Source: Balanoglossus misakiensis (Eukaryota; Hemichordata). From it: a stretch of 64,000 nucleotides of DNA. The translations under genes were made by a program, and so were the position numbers. Under the pieces are notes generated by a model, which saw only the letters and a list, made by a program, of their open reading frames with translations, ran no database searches and was not told where the DNA came from. Shown in pieces: positions 14,674 to 26,400 of the stretch (positions within the stretch are counted from its first letter, which is position 1; every line of letters starts with the position of its first letter). The DNA lies in contig CM082582.2 in the NCBI GenBank assembly GCA_040954595.2, positions 12,090,001 to 12,154,000 of the forward strand, given 5' to 3'.

Positions 14674-14707
14674 TCGTTAACTACATTTTGTCGTTAACTA
14701 CATTTTG
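14674..14707. repeat. 17-bp perfect tandem duplication
   Basis: The unit tcgttaactacattttg occurs twice head to tail (14674-14690 and 14691-14707). It looks like a simple local duplication with no evident function. Confidence 0.7.
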
Positions 14708-17700
14708 TACTAATAACGTTTGATAGTACGCCACCAACAGGCGCGCGAGTCTTTGACGACAATATTAGACTTTTCTTAAAAAAATCCCCAAGCACAAACA
14801 ACTTTTGGTTCAAAAAAGTTTCCAAGAGGTCCGAAATTTTATAGCTGTCCTTCGATCCATATAAAAATTCAATAAAACTCATAAATGGCTTTACTGCGGA
14901 AAGGTTGAAAGTTCTGATAAAACGACAGAAAGATGGGAGCCCGCAAATTGTAACAGACGGCATAAAATGAAGGATGCGAAATGAAAGGGCGGGATGATTC
15001 TGAGACAGGCTGATGAGTTTGTTTTGGTTGTATAATGCTTCTGGCTCGGGCACCCCTAAATATATATCACAGAGAACAACCACGGACATGATTAAAAACT
15101 ATAAAATGACACTCAGTTAATCGATGCTACAATAAAGTGTAATTGGCTATGGCGGGTCGAGGAGGGGGGCTGAATGAATGAGCGCAATGGCGGCAGCGCT
15201 GAACTCCGAATATCACTTACGCTCGATAAGAAAAATGGTAGCTTTCATTGTCTGTGATAGGAAATCTGATGAGTTGAGCTAAACGACGACGGCAAAGAGA
15301 GCGAGAGAAACAATTTCCATCGAATTAGTCCTGGTGGACCTCGTCCTTTTATGACATTTTTCTTGGGATTTTGATTCACTCCGATTTAAAACCGCCACGC
15401 ACCTGGGTGGCACAGCCTTTTCAACGGCGAATACGGTTTTAATATTTTACGGTGCGCGCCCGGGGTGCATCGCCATCGCTCAGCACGTACGGAAAACTCA
15501 GAGCCAAATATCTCCGAGATTTTCAAGAAAACTCTCTTGTGAACAAAGCATCATAACACAAATCTGTAGGATTTGGAAGAAATCATCGCCGCCCTTGAAT
15601 TTAGATTACTAAAAGTTTCACCGGGTATTCATTCGGAATTTAAATCAGAGGCTAACCCTAGAGAGACACAATGCTCTCCAAGATTTCGCGTCGTCTTCTC
15701 CAGTTCGCCACTAAACCTGAAAAGGCATCCGCACATTTTTCTGAGTGGAAAAAAGATGGCACTCTACTCCAAGCTTGTTCGTTGTCGATTTGGAAATTTA
15801 AGACGATCACGGTCTAAGTGGGCAATTTACTTGAGGTTTCTGGAGGGAGACTTGAAGCATCTGCGCAAAGCGCTAAATTGAAACTTATACTTTCTTCTCA
15901 GAGTGGAAACTTCGCCCTGGGACTGCATTTCCGAAGAGTTGTCTCCATACAAAAACAGGGCAGCCGTGATTGAATGGCCACTTACGTCTTGTTATCAGCG
16001 CGTCCAAATTGTCGTGACGCCTGCTTGGCATTGTTGGCGTATCAAAAGCAGAGCCAGTTATTACATTAAACGCGGATAGAATGACTGATCGGGGAGCGTT
16101 CGGAAAGATAGATGTTGGCTCCTCCGCGGACAGTGCATGATGACATTGGTGTATCATCAACTCCACGCGTAAAAGTGTCATCACAACGGTGAATACAGAT
16201 ATCTCCGACTGCGCGTGCACTGTTGCCACTGAAATAGTTTCAGTTGTTATAGTAACGTATACAGGGTCTGTGCGATGCACAGCACTGTGCAAAAGTTTGG
16301 CTTGATCGTCAAGTCAGCCTCAACCTGTAAGTCACTTCAGTCAACCCCCCCCCCCCACCCTGCTATGAATTGATTCGCAAGATATCCAAACCACCAATAT
16401 TTGGAAATCTGGTATGAGCTACAATAATTATACAGATATTGTCCAATTCCAATAACTTTGATCGGCGAAGGGCGTCACCCCGTGTCGCGGCATTAACGCC
16501 GCCGCAGTCTCGACTCTGAAGACTACAACTGAAGAACATGGAACTGTTCCCGAAGAGCGGGAATACAGCGACGGGATTTGACATACCAAGGCGTAAATTC
16601 GTGACTGCTGAGTGGTGGTTGATATGCTGACAGACTCCGTCTGTAAGATTCAAAGTCCAAGATTACCACAGATTTTTGTTCCATTTCTGCCGCTAATTCA
16701 GTCGGCGTCGGCGTCTTGCCCGCCGTATCCACCTTAAACAAAGACTTATCGAATTCTTTTGCCAGCATCTAACATTAGCAATTTTCTCTCATCATTCGGG
16801 TTTGATTCCCACAGCTTACTTAAGAGCAATAAGCTGTCCCCTTCTTTGTCTCGGTGTAAATTTCGTTTACCGTGTTTGTTTTACCCCTTATTCCTCGAAT
16901 TAGGCCGGCCTTTGTGCGTGTAATTTAATTTCTCCAGTCATTAGTGTTTCCTATAGGGAGTAGCCTTCTGTTGGGTACCTCTTGCATTTGATAATAGCTT
17001 CGTTAAATTGCGCTTTCTCCGGGATTAAATATACCTTTGTTACACTCCAGTGTTTACAAATCTGTTTGCACGAAACTGTATTCCTCACCTGTAACAATTG
17101 CACGCAACCGAGATGCCGAGGGAATGAAAATGTACTTCCCCTGTCGAACGGCACGACTTTATATAGCTCTAAATTCTGTACTTACACTGCATGTTAGACT
17201 AACTGCATGTGTGTCACTCACGGTGACTACTTTATAGGGCGCCCTCTCGACACGGTCAGCATTTGATTCAGAATGCGCAGAGGGCCCACCTGTGAATACC
17301 ACGTGCGCGCAACCCGAGATCCAGTGATGACATACCAAACCTCCACGGACTACTGTTTGTTGATGCATACACTTGCAACTAAAGGGCTTACAAATTAAAT
17401 TAACTTATTCCAAGTAGAGTTCCCGCTCAAAGACTGTGGTTTTGCCAATTTTCTTCCAATCTGATATATCGGGCCCGAATCAAATTTAATTATCCGCCTC
17501 TGACAACGTGAATTCGACACCCCGTCTCTTCCACGCAAAACTGCAAAAACGGGTCCTCTATCGGTTGTTAGATCGAAAATGCGAGGACTTCGAGAAGTCA
17601 AGATTTCAGCAGATAGCCTGGCTGAATTAGATCTTGCAGTTTTATTCATGTGTCTTTGTGGCCGTCAATTTGAATTATCGTGATTCAAGGGGTCAAACGC

Positions 17701-19391
17701 GCAGTCGTTTAACGTTGGATCCCCGACCTGTGTGCATCAACTTTTTTTGACGCCGGAACACGTGCCAAATTATCTGTTGTCGCATGATTGGTTTCATCTT
17801 GCTAACACAACAGAAATAGCATATAGATGGTGCAAAGACCAATCCACAAAAGCCGACCATATATCAATACCCATTTATCACAAATAAACTGTCCAGGAAT
17901 TTCGTTTTAAAACAAACATGCGCTGAATATTTTTTACTGCAGTGTATTTGTTACATTTGCAAATGCGGCCATGGGTTTGGTACTTTTATTATGAAAAGAC
18001 ATCACATCTGTCCATGAAATAAAAATGCCGCCCAACCCAGTATCGTTTGAATAGTACATTCACACCGAACCTAACTGGGAATATCGCCATGCTCAGGGAT
18101 GCCTACAAAACTATGATGACTCGCGAGAGGTCATGTGACGAGCATGTGACCTCCATCATGAACATTTCACACGTGTGAATGTCCTTTGAGGAGTCACATA
18201 AAACACTGTAGTAAAATCTCGCTACAGATCTATGGTCATTTAAAGTGGAAACAGTTATGTTTACAGGGCGATAAATTGTTCCCTTGAACAAACACGTCCA
18301 TAACTTAAAATTTTATATACGTGACTTTTAATCTGTGTTGTTTTTAAACTTTCATTTTATGTTCTGAAAATGGTTTACTGGCAAAATAAACCGAGTCTGG
18401 CGTAGTCCGGAAGGAAGCGCGTCACTGCGAAAGTAGAGGAAATACGACGCAAGCTGATTTCAAAGTTCTAAAGCTAAAGTGAACCAAATATATTTTGGAT
18501 GCCCCTTTTTAAATGAAACCAAACAGTCGTTTACAAACAACCTGCATCCCTAAGCTATATTGTGCTCTTCCAGTAATATAATAAACCCCAGAATTAGACC
18601 CCATCTGCTGCCTGGACGCTCTAAACGCACACTGCCATAAGAGAACAAATTTCTGCTCATTTTCCAATCATACACCTCCATTATCCCGACTTAACGAAAG
18701 AAAAATGGCAACCACAGGTCACCTTGTAAGGTGTTAACCAGTGGCCAGAACCACAGCGATTTTCGGTCCATTAGTAAACCATTATAGCGTCATTAGTCCA
18801 AATTAAAGTCTCGTTGAAATGATAGACACTGCAGCCACTAGCAGATGTCCGTGATTTGACGAGCTCTCTATGACGATGCTCACGTGTGGTCTGCCGTTCA
18901 GTCGCTGTTGTTACGGCTTTCAGACCGTGGACTTTCACAAACTTGTCTGGCTCTAATTTATGCTAGTGTCATTATTTCAGTCCGCGTGCACCGCCATCGA
19001 TCCATACTTTTAAAAAAAAGTCAAATTAGTGGTTGCAATTGACCGCAACAATGACTAATACATTTTCTTACCACACGCCATGGCCATTACCCGCAATGCG
19101 ATGCAACACAGTAGCGGGAAATTGGCTCAACTTTTCACTCCGCCAAAATTACACGCATGTTACGGCATTAACGAAAGATTAATGACTATATACCTCATAA
19201 AACGGCTTAGTTTAAAGTATTCGAGAGCGAGAGGAGGAAGGGCTGTTCGGAAATACAATGTATTAATTTTATAGGGTACTCGAACAGAGTACTATTAAAA
19301 CCTTTAAAAATACAAAATTGTAAAACCAATCAAAATATGGATGATTGGTAGCACAGTTTTAGTAAATGATGAAATTCCTGCAAATGTTACA

Positions 19392-21761
19392 CTAAGTTAC
19401 TTTTTCCTTTTGAGTTTTCCGTTTGCAACATAATCGCCAGGAGAACCGGACCAATTTTCTAAGCAAGAAAACGAGGATAAGTAGACAAACGAGTAAGACA
19501 GCTGCAACGTCCAGCAAGAAATACTGGGAGAAATTCAGATTGTGCGCTTGCGCTCTGAGATGCTGGCCGCCATGTTTGATGACGTATTCGATCCAGAAGA
19601 TGGCCGTGTTGCTAGGTGACATAGGTTTGTCGCGATGGATTCTGGATACTCGCTTGGCATTTTCTTTGTATCTGGTGTATGAAAAAAAATCACACACAAG
19701 ATTTCAAAGCCACATTGACTGATAATTCAGCGTCACGTCCGACCATTCACGCCCTAGGTAGCAGAACAAAATACATGTATAATCACGGATGAACTTTCTT
19801 CAAAAGACACGGCAAAAATAGACAAAAGAAACACTCACTCTGGTTCTGACTTGATGGCCTGATATAATTCGTCCGAGGTCATGCTCATGATATTCACGGT
19901 CACCGCCATACCTTTCGCGGAGATTCTGGCGAAGTTGTCGGTGTGATCGCCGTAGAGTGGTATGCTCACCACGGGGACACCGTGAAAGATAGCTTCGTAG
20001 ATACCGTTGATGCCACCATGGGTGACAAAAGCCCTCGTCTTTGGATGACCTGTGGTAAAGTACACCAAGTGTAAAGAAAATGTCGAACTTTACGCTCTCT
20101 TTCTATGGTGAGATCAATCGCCGGCAAGCAAGGATTAGTGCGAGTCACATCCTCCATGGGGTCATCGCACTGTATGCGCAACAATTCTTATCTACTAGAC
20201 AGGTGTGTGGGAGCGAATGAATAGCCCAGGTGTGCTGTGGACAAACAATACGCCCGACTAGCAGTGCATCGATCGGCCATGTGACGTTTGCCGTGTGTCA
20301 CATGAGAATGTCCCCCCATTAACTGTCTAGCCACGCAGGATCTCGTGGAGTTCGGAAAATGGTCTACTGGTATTTCGTTATTCTTGCTGACGCTTATAGC
20401 TCCTTGGCGCATGCAAGGATGTCGCAAGACTAGCATCATAAACGTGATTTACCCAGTAAGTCATTCTGCGGAATCCAACCACTCAGCTTTGTGTTGTTAC
20501 CGACGTTTCTTGGCGGTTCTCCTTTGTATCGCATCACAACCTTCTGTGGCAATCTGGCCAAAGCTGACATCACAATTTCGGCCTTTTCGGGGTCAACGCC
20601 GAGATTCACGTAACTTCCGAAAGAGACCACCACAATTCCGTTCTCTGCCGACTGTACGAAATCTTCCCATTCCTTTGAGATGAAAAAAGAAGACTAGTTT
20701 ACCTCATAATAAAAAAACACACTTTCCAAAAATACTGTGAGCTACATCAGCACATGGTGACGTCCGGTATCCATCAACCTAGCAACCCCCAGATCAGTGG
20801 AACTGACAATTCCCTTTAGGTTAGGTCTAATGAACGTATGGCGACTGTTTATCAGAAGAAAAAGGACATCGGGGATACTTACAGCATTAAGTGGGGATGA
20901 TTCTTCGGCCAACAGACCGCCAATAAACACAGTGTTTGGCATGAAAGGACGCGGAAACTCAAACGACCAGTCTACTGTGAAAAGAGCTATTTCAGCTCTG
21001 GACAGGGATTCTGTCATGCCCATATCAGGTTGGATGTCGTACCGTTTCTTGAGTTCTTCAAAAGGTGATACTAAGACTAAGTTGAAGACGGCGAATGTAA
21101 CGAGATTTATTAAGACGTTCTGCAGCCGCTGTGGAAATGTCATCTTGTCCGTGAGTCCGGATTGTATGCCCGGCACGTATGAAAGCGGACAAGGAATGCC
21201 CAGGTAATGTGCATCCACCTGAGGTATAGGTCTGTTGTTGGCTACGATTGCAAATGGCAAAGACAGTTTCTGTGCGATCAGAATACTGCATAGCCCTATA
21301 TTATCTAAGACGACAAGGTCAAAGTTGGCCTTTTCCAGACGACTGAACATCTCTCGGTCATTCAGTATAGTTTCGCAATCTTTCAATGTAGGCTCAAGAA
21401 GTAGTTTCGTATCCTCGAACCGATGCTTTCCGCTGAACGCCCTCAAACTGAAGATGGTCGTTATTTTCTCGAAGTGAGTTTCGTCCAAAGTCGTCCTGTA
21501 TTTTTCAACGGTGAAGAGTTTCTTGTAGTCCGGCGTCTTTCTCAGATCATTGTGGTGACCAAGGACAAAGGTGACGTTGTGACCAGATTTGACGAGCAGA
21601 TCGCCTATTTTGGCCAGGTAAAGGTAATGGCTACCAGTGGAAAACGCCGGAAGAATCAGTATGTTGTGGCATGAAACAGAACAGACGACACACGCGCACA
21701 GGACCAAGAAAACTTTCACAAATCCAACAAGTGGTGGTAGGCGCAGTTGTGACGACGCCAT
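19392..21761 (-). CDS. UDP-glycosyltransferase (UGT family 1), complete, 4 exons
   Basis: Transfers a sugar from a UDP-sugar (glucuronate or glucose) to small lipophilic acceptors, normally at the ER lumen face. Exons are 21761-20883, 20672-20453, 20049-19839 and 19671-19392, all GT-AG, giving 529 aa, the usual family length. An N-terminal hydrophobic signal is followed by ILILPAFSTGSHYLYLAKIG; His45 and Asp153 fit the positions of the family's catalytic His/Asp pair. The C-terminal UGT signature spans the exon 2/3 junction: [20 protein letters not shown], then the EAIFHGVPVVSIPLYGDHTDN-type region. A membrane segment (YFLLDVAAVLLVCLLILVFL) precedes a basic tail (KRKTQKEKVT), which is type I ER topology. 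The ATG follows an upstream GC-rich stretch and starts the signal directly. The sugar donor and substrate cannot be told from sequence, so no subfamily symbol is given. Confidence 0.95.
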
Positions 21762-23484
21762 CTTTTCTGTCCGAGGCGGTCAGCATTGTCCGTGCGAGAT
21801 AGTGCGTAACTATGGGTCATCTTCACACAGTGAATAATGACCTCGGGTCAGCCGGGGACACAGTACCTGTTGAACACTGACACAATCTTTCAATAAACGT
21901 ACGAAACTTTGTTGTGTGGACACACTGTTGGGGGCGCTCTACAGGCAAGAACAATTTAGACGAATTTCCTTAAAGTTTTGCGACACATTTAGTATAAAAC
22001 TGCCACCATAACATTAAATTAAAATTGATCATACATTTTATTTACACCTTACACACTCTTAAATAATTTGGACAAAACCCATTTTGGGAACTGAGCTTTC
22101 GAATCAGTAGTGAGAATACTGGTATCTTTCATGAGATCATAAAAGCTTTAAAGGGGCAAGTATAAAGCGTACTGCAAGACATCCAAAATCAAATAAACCT
22201 ACACCTAATACTGTGTTATAAAGCTGAAAACCATCCACCATTACGGAAAGAAATTAGGGAGTAAATGTTAGCTGAATATGTAAAAAAATAACAGTAAAAT
22301 AACATGGCATTATGTTTAAAATGTATGTAGTCAGCACAACTTTGCTTGTGGCCAGGCTAAAAATCACTATTTTTATATATTTACCAATATTCAAGCTTGT
22401 TAAAACTTCCCTCAAATCAGAGGAAGAAAAGGCCATATGATATGCACTGGAAATTATCACAAGTTGATTGCCAGTTTTTTAAACTTCACTAGTGTAGCAA
22501 CCATCAAATCTGACAGAGGTCTGAATATAAAATATGAATTCCACATTACGTCCATTAGGCTAAATGTTGACATTGCAGAGTCGTGGAAGCGGTTATATTT
22601 TCCACCAAAAGTGACGAACAATCTCATGCAATGACCACTGATTATCATATCTGATTTGCACATTGTATGGCCACCTGAAATGTGGAACCCCACAGAAGAC
22701 AAAAGTAGACAGTATTCAACAATTGCATTCTCCAAACAGACTTCACATCCCTCCACTCTCCACACACCAAAGCCCTGACCATTCATGACCACCACAGGGA
22801 CCACAATTCTGATTCTGCAAAACAACACAGCTGACCCCTTGGTCATGACCATTTGTCTGTTCTGAAATACAAACACATATTTCAGACACAGACGAGAAAT
22901 GTACAACACTTGGATTTGAAGCCAAAGTCCCTAAACCTAAAACCTATACACACACCCACTTAAATCCTAAGCATATACGGTATATTTCAACACAGGACGG
23001 GACACGAAACACAAAACACCAGGTCTTCCTGATATAACATTGGCACCGTCAGAAAAGCCTAATCTAATACACTTTGCATAGTCTTGTATGGCAGGAAAAT
23101 ATTAAGTAACTAATAACAATGGAGGACAGAATCTGTGACACAAATTCAAGCGATCTGAGTTGTGTGATAATTAGTCAAGGTGCTATGCACTGGCATGATT
23201 TATAGAAATTCAATCTACGGTGAAATGTATGTGGACGGTGATATTTGCCTTCCTGAAACAAATTATGTGTAATTAAGTAAAAAAAAATATACAACAGATC
23301 TACTCCAAGTTCATGGACTGACAGGCATCTATAACTGTTCTTGTTAGTTGCTCACCAAAAACCCTAAGATTTTTTTTCCTCTTCATCTGGTTTGTCCATT
23401 TTCCAAGATTGAGTGACAATCACAAAACTTGGTTATCTAACAAATACCATCAATTACAATTTGACATGTATGAAGTTTCCATGG
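21762..23484. other. UGT promoter and NEK11 3' flank
   Basis: This AT-rich stretch lies between the UGT start and the NEK11 stop. Both genes are on the minus strand, so it contains the NEK11 3' UTR and the UGT promoter. A minus-strand AATAAA (22042-22037) is the clearest poly(A) candidate but is 1.4 kb past the NEK11 stop, so it is uncertain. A 150-codon minus ORF (22457-22909) has no recognisable domain and is not called. Confidence 0.5.
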
Positions 23485-26400
23485 TTACATGCTGGCCTGG
23501 TACTCTAAAAACAAGAGCTGATCAATAAGGAAACAATCGCTTGGATTCTTGACAAACTTCTTCAGCCCTGACATCAACTTGGCCTCGTCCACCGATTGGT
23601 CTCCAGCACCCTCACCAAATCTTGCCGATTTCAAGTAATCATAGGCTTGCTTGAAAGCCTTCTTGCCCAGCTTCTTCTCACATTCACTGAGTGAATAGTT
23701 AAGGGGAAAAAATTGCATATTCACGCTCACCTTTCCGCTCTGACACATCTTGTTTGAAATTCATTAATAATTATAAATCTGTGATTCTATCACGGTAAAA
23801 ACACACAACAAACTGGATGGATGTCCAAAGTCAAAGGATACGCTCTGAGGTTCTTGATCTTGCTCATTCTAACTGTTGGGGAGAATATCCCTAGTGAACC
23901 ATCTGCAACTGTGTCTTGTGCTATAGAGAGAGACAGAACAAAAACTAAACATGCTAATGAAATGAAGACACTGTCTCTAAGCAGCCAGTGTTGGCTATGT
24001 GAAATATTAACACCTGGTGATTCTAAGTGAAGAAGAAAAGACCCACCTGGGTTTGAGTGTTCCAACGCCTGCTGCATGGCACCAATGAGGGCATTGACAT
24101 CATCCTAGAGTTCAAAGACATGGACACAGACAAGACAGTGTTAAAAGCAATTCGGGACTCTCTGGGAAAGGTCTTATGGCTACAACACTCCTGACAGACA
24201 CATGAATAATGTGACAATATCATAAACGTGAACTTGTCAAGAAAAAAATTGTACAACACTTACATCACCATCAGATGCTGATTCAAAATCCTCATGTTGA
24301 GAATAGTAGGTTTCTGCCGCATCTGCGTCTTCAGGGATTTCTCGAAGAATTGCTTCTGGGATCTCTTGCGGAAAGCCACCGGGAACCCCTTGATTGTCTT
24401 CCGGGATATCTTGAAGGATGTTAACTGGATCTTCCCCGAATACTGGTATATTCACTTCAACTTGCTTATTGCCTGGTTGCTTGGCAACAGCCTGCTTGGG
24501 CAGACTCTTTGCAGCTGTTGGTGTCTGTCCTACCTTCGAGGGCGCTGCCTGTTTTTTGTTCTGCGGCTGGTTCTTCTGCGGTGGTTGGTTTCTGGGTTTG
24601 CCTGCCTTCAAACCTGGTGGGACGGCATTTGCGATATTGGGGTCATCCCAATTGATTGGTTTGGTCATGGGGGTGATTGGACGGTCTTCGTAGCTGCCAG
24701 TGCCGAAAGGAGCTGAAACCAGAACAGAAATCAATATTTGAGATCTTTCATCTTTGATTTTATGAAATTTTGGTTTGTGAACAAATGACAAAATCAGGTG
24801 ACAATATTTTGAGGATATGAAATCATGTTTACCTGTGGAAGGTCTGATTGGCCGATCATCGTAGGAAGTATATGATGTTGGTGCTGCAATGATAAAAACA
24901 AATTTATTACTCTGGGAAAAGATAACAACCGACCACCCCAGTGACAACCTGGATAGCACGGCATACCAGTACAAAATCGCATGACAGCAGCAAATGATTT
25001 CTTCACACATCTTGGAGTATGATGAACGCCACATCAAAAAATTCATTCCTGTCTAGCAAAGAAGTCTCCATGCAGGTACAAATGTAGCAAAGTTAATTAA
25101 TCGAAAGGGACAGAGTTGAAGATCAGAAGCAAGTGAATAAAAACATGCATGAAAAGTATATGTACTCTGTAGCAAGATCTGTGAGAAACAAATGTATACA
25201 TGATGTCATTAGTATGGAAATGTGTGACAAAATGGTGGCTTCAGTTGTTACAACTGCATATGCAAGGCAAATTATTCCCTGATCATTTCAAATGGCCAGG
25301 TTGACAGCATGCTTTCATGTTAAAGGATTTTGTAACAAAAAAAGTTCAGATAGTTGATCTCCATATCAAAACCATTCCCATGTTTCACTTTATAAAGATT
25401 ACATGCTCATTTATTCTCAGTGAATTCATTGCTTGGTCCCACACCCTCAGTGGGATAACATTTAGTTCCAGCTCTTACTGATCCCATCATTTTTTAATGG
25501 TTAATTATCGCAGGCAGTGACAGCGCAAAAAATCCATGCAAGCACTCGTCCCAAACCGATCTGATGAAACTTAGCCACCAACTACACACCCTTGTTTTTC
25601 AGCTGGCTTACCACTGTCACATTGTGTATTCTCTTCGCCATTGAGCTTGCTATTTGGGGTTAGTGACTTGTCACCTTTGAGAACGGTGTAGGTGGCGGAA
25701 AAATTGGAGTGTCCTGCGGTGCAAAAAGGCATCAACATTTGAAGGAAAAGAAGAAAGAAGTGAACGAAAGCAAGATAATGAGTGCCCATGTGATAACATC
25801 AGAAAACAAAGGAAAGTACAAGAAGGTTCCTCTCTGATTGTGTCTTCCATTTTGAAACTTCCATCATTTGGTGAGATCATAATTTTGATCCCACAAACAA
25901 GACTAGCTGTAATGGAAATATATGTTTTTAACAATTATGCAAAACAAAAGAAAGAAATACCTTTACATAAGATTTACTTAAGAGGGATTTGCTTACAATG
26001 AATAATGGCAGTATATTCTGAAACTGGAGCCCTGCCAACTCAAATTAAGAACATTTTTGCTGAAGTTTATATGGGTATGGTTAGTTATAATGAACAGGAC
26101 AGTGGAGTTAGAATGAACGAATGCAAAAAGTTGCAGCTTTAATCATGAGCATGAAAATATCTGCTGGATTCTTAATTCAATATGAGAAGATTAACTTTTA
26201 TGTATTACGTAGAATATACTGTTTGTCGTGAAGTAAAGAGTGGTGGGTGGGTAGAAATCAACACAGGGGTGAGCAGGATCTTGATTGAGGGGGACAAGGG
26301 ATAAGGTTGACAGTTTCATTCTATGCAAGGGGTGAGCAGGATGGCAAGAGAGGAAAACCCATAGGGATGATTAGGATGATTGACACTATTATGACCTCTT

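Larger units (their letters stand above)
4504..19391. other. Gene-poor upstream region of tbx20
   Basis: Nearly 15 kb hold no ORF with a recognisable domain, codon pattern or splice structure. By position this is the 5' UTR, promoter and distal upstream region of tbx20, up to the 3' end of the UGT gene. Long spacing upstream of a developmental transcription factor is typical of regulatory DNA, so enhancers are a reasonable inference, but none can be proven here. Local features include G runs near 5.4 kb, a CG run at 6346, a GATA palindrome at 14274, a 17-bp tandem duplication at 14674 and a 12-C run at 16345-16356. A noncoding RNA gene cannot be excluded. Confidence 0.6.

Noticed and set aside
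14694-15089. 131-codon minus-strand ORF with an ATG in the tbx20 upstream region
   Set aside because: No recognisable domain, no splice context and no sign of a repeat-encoded protein; one such ORF is expected by chance in 15 kb.
15885-16292. 135-codon minus-strand ORF
   Set aside because: Composition and sequence match no family, and there are no neighbouring exons or poly(A) signal in support.
22457-22909. 150-codon minus-strand ORF after NEK11
   Set aside because: Lies in the probable NEK11 3' UTR, has no domain, and its start is not followed by any known motif.
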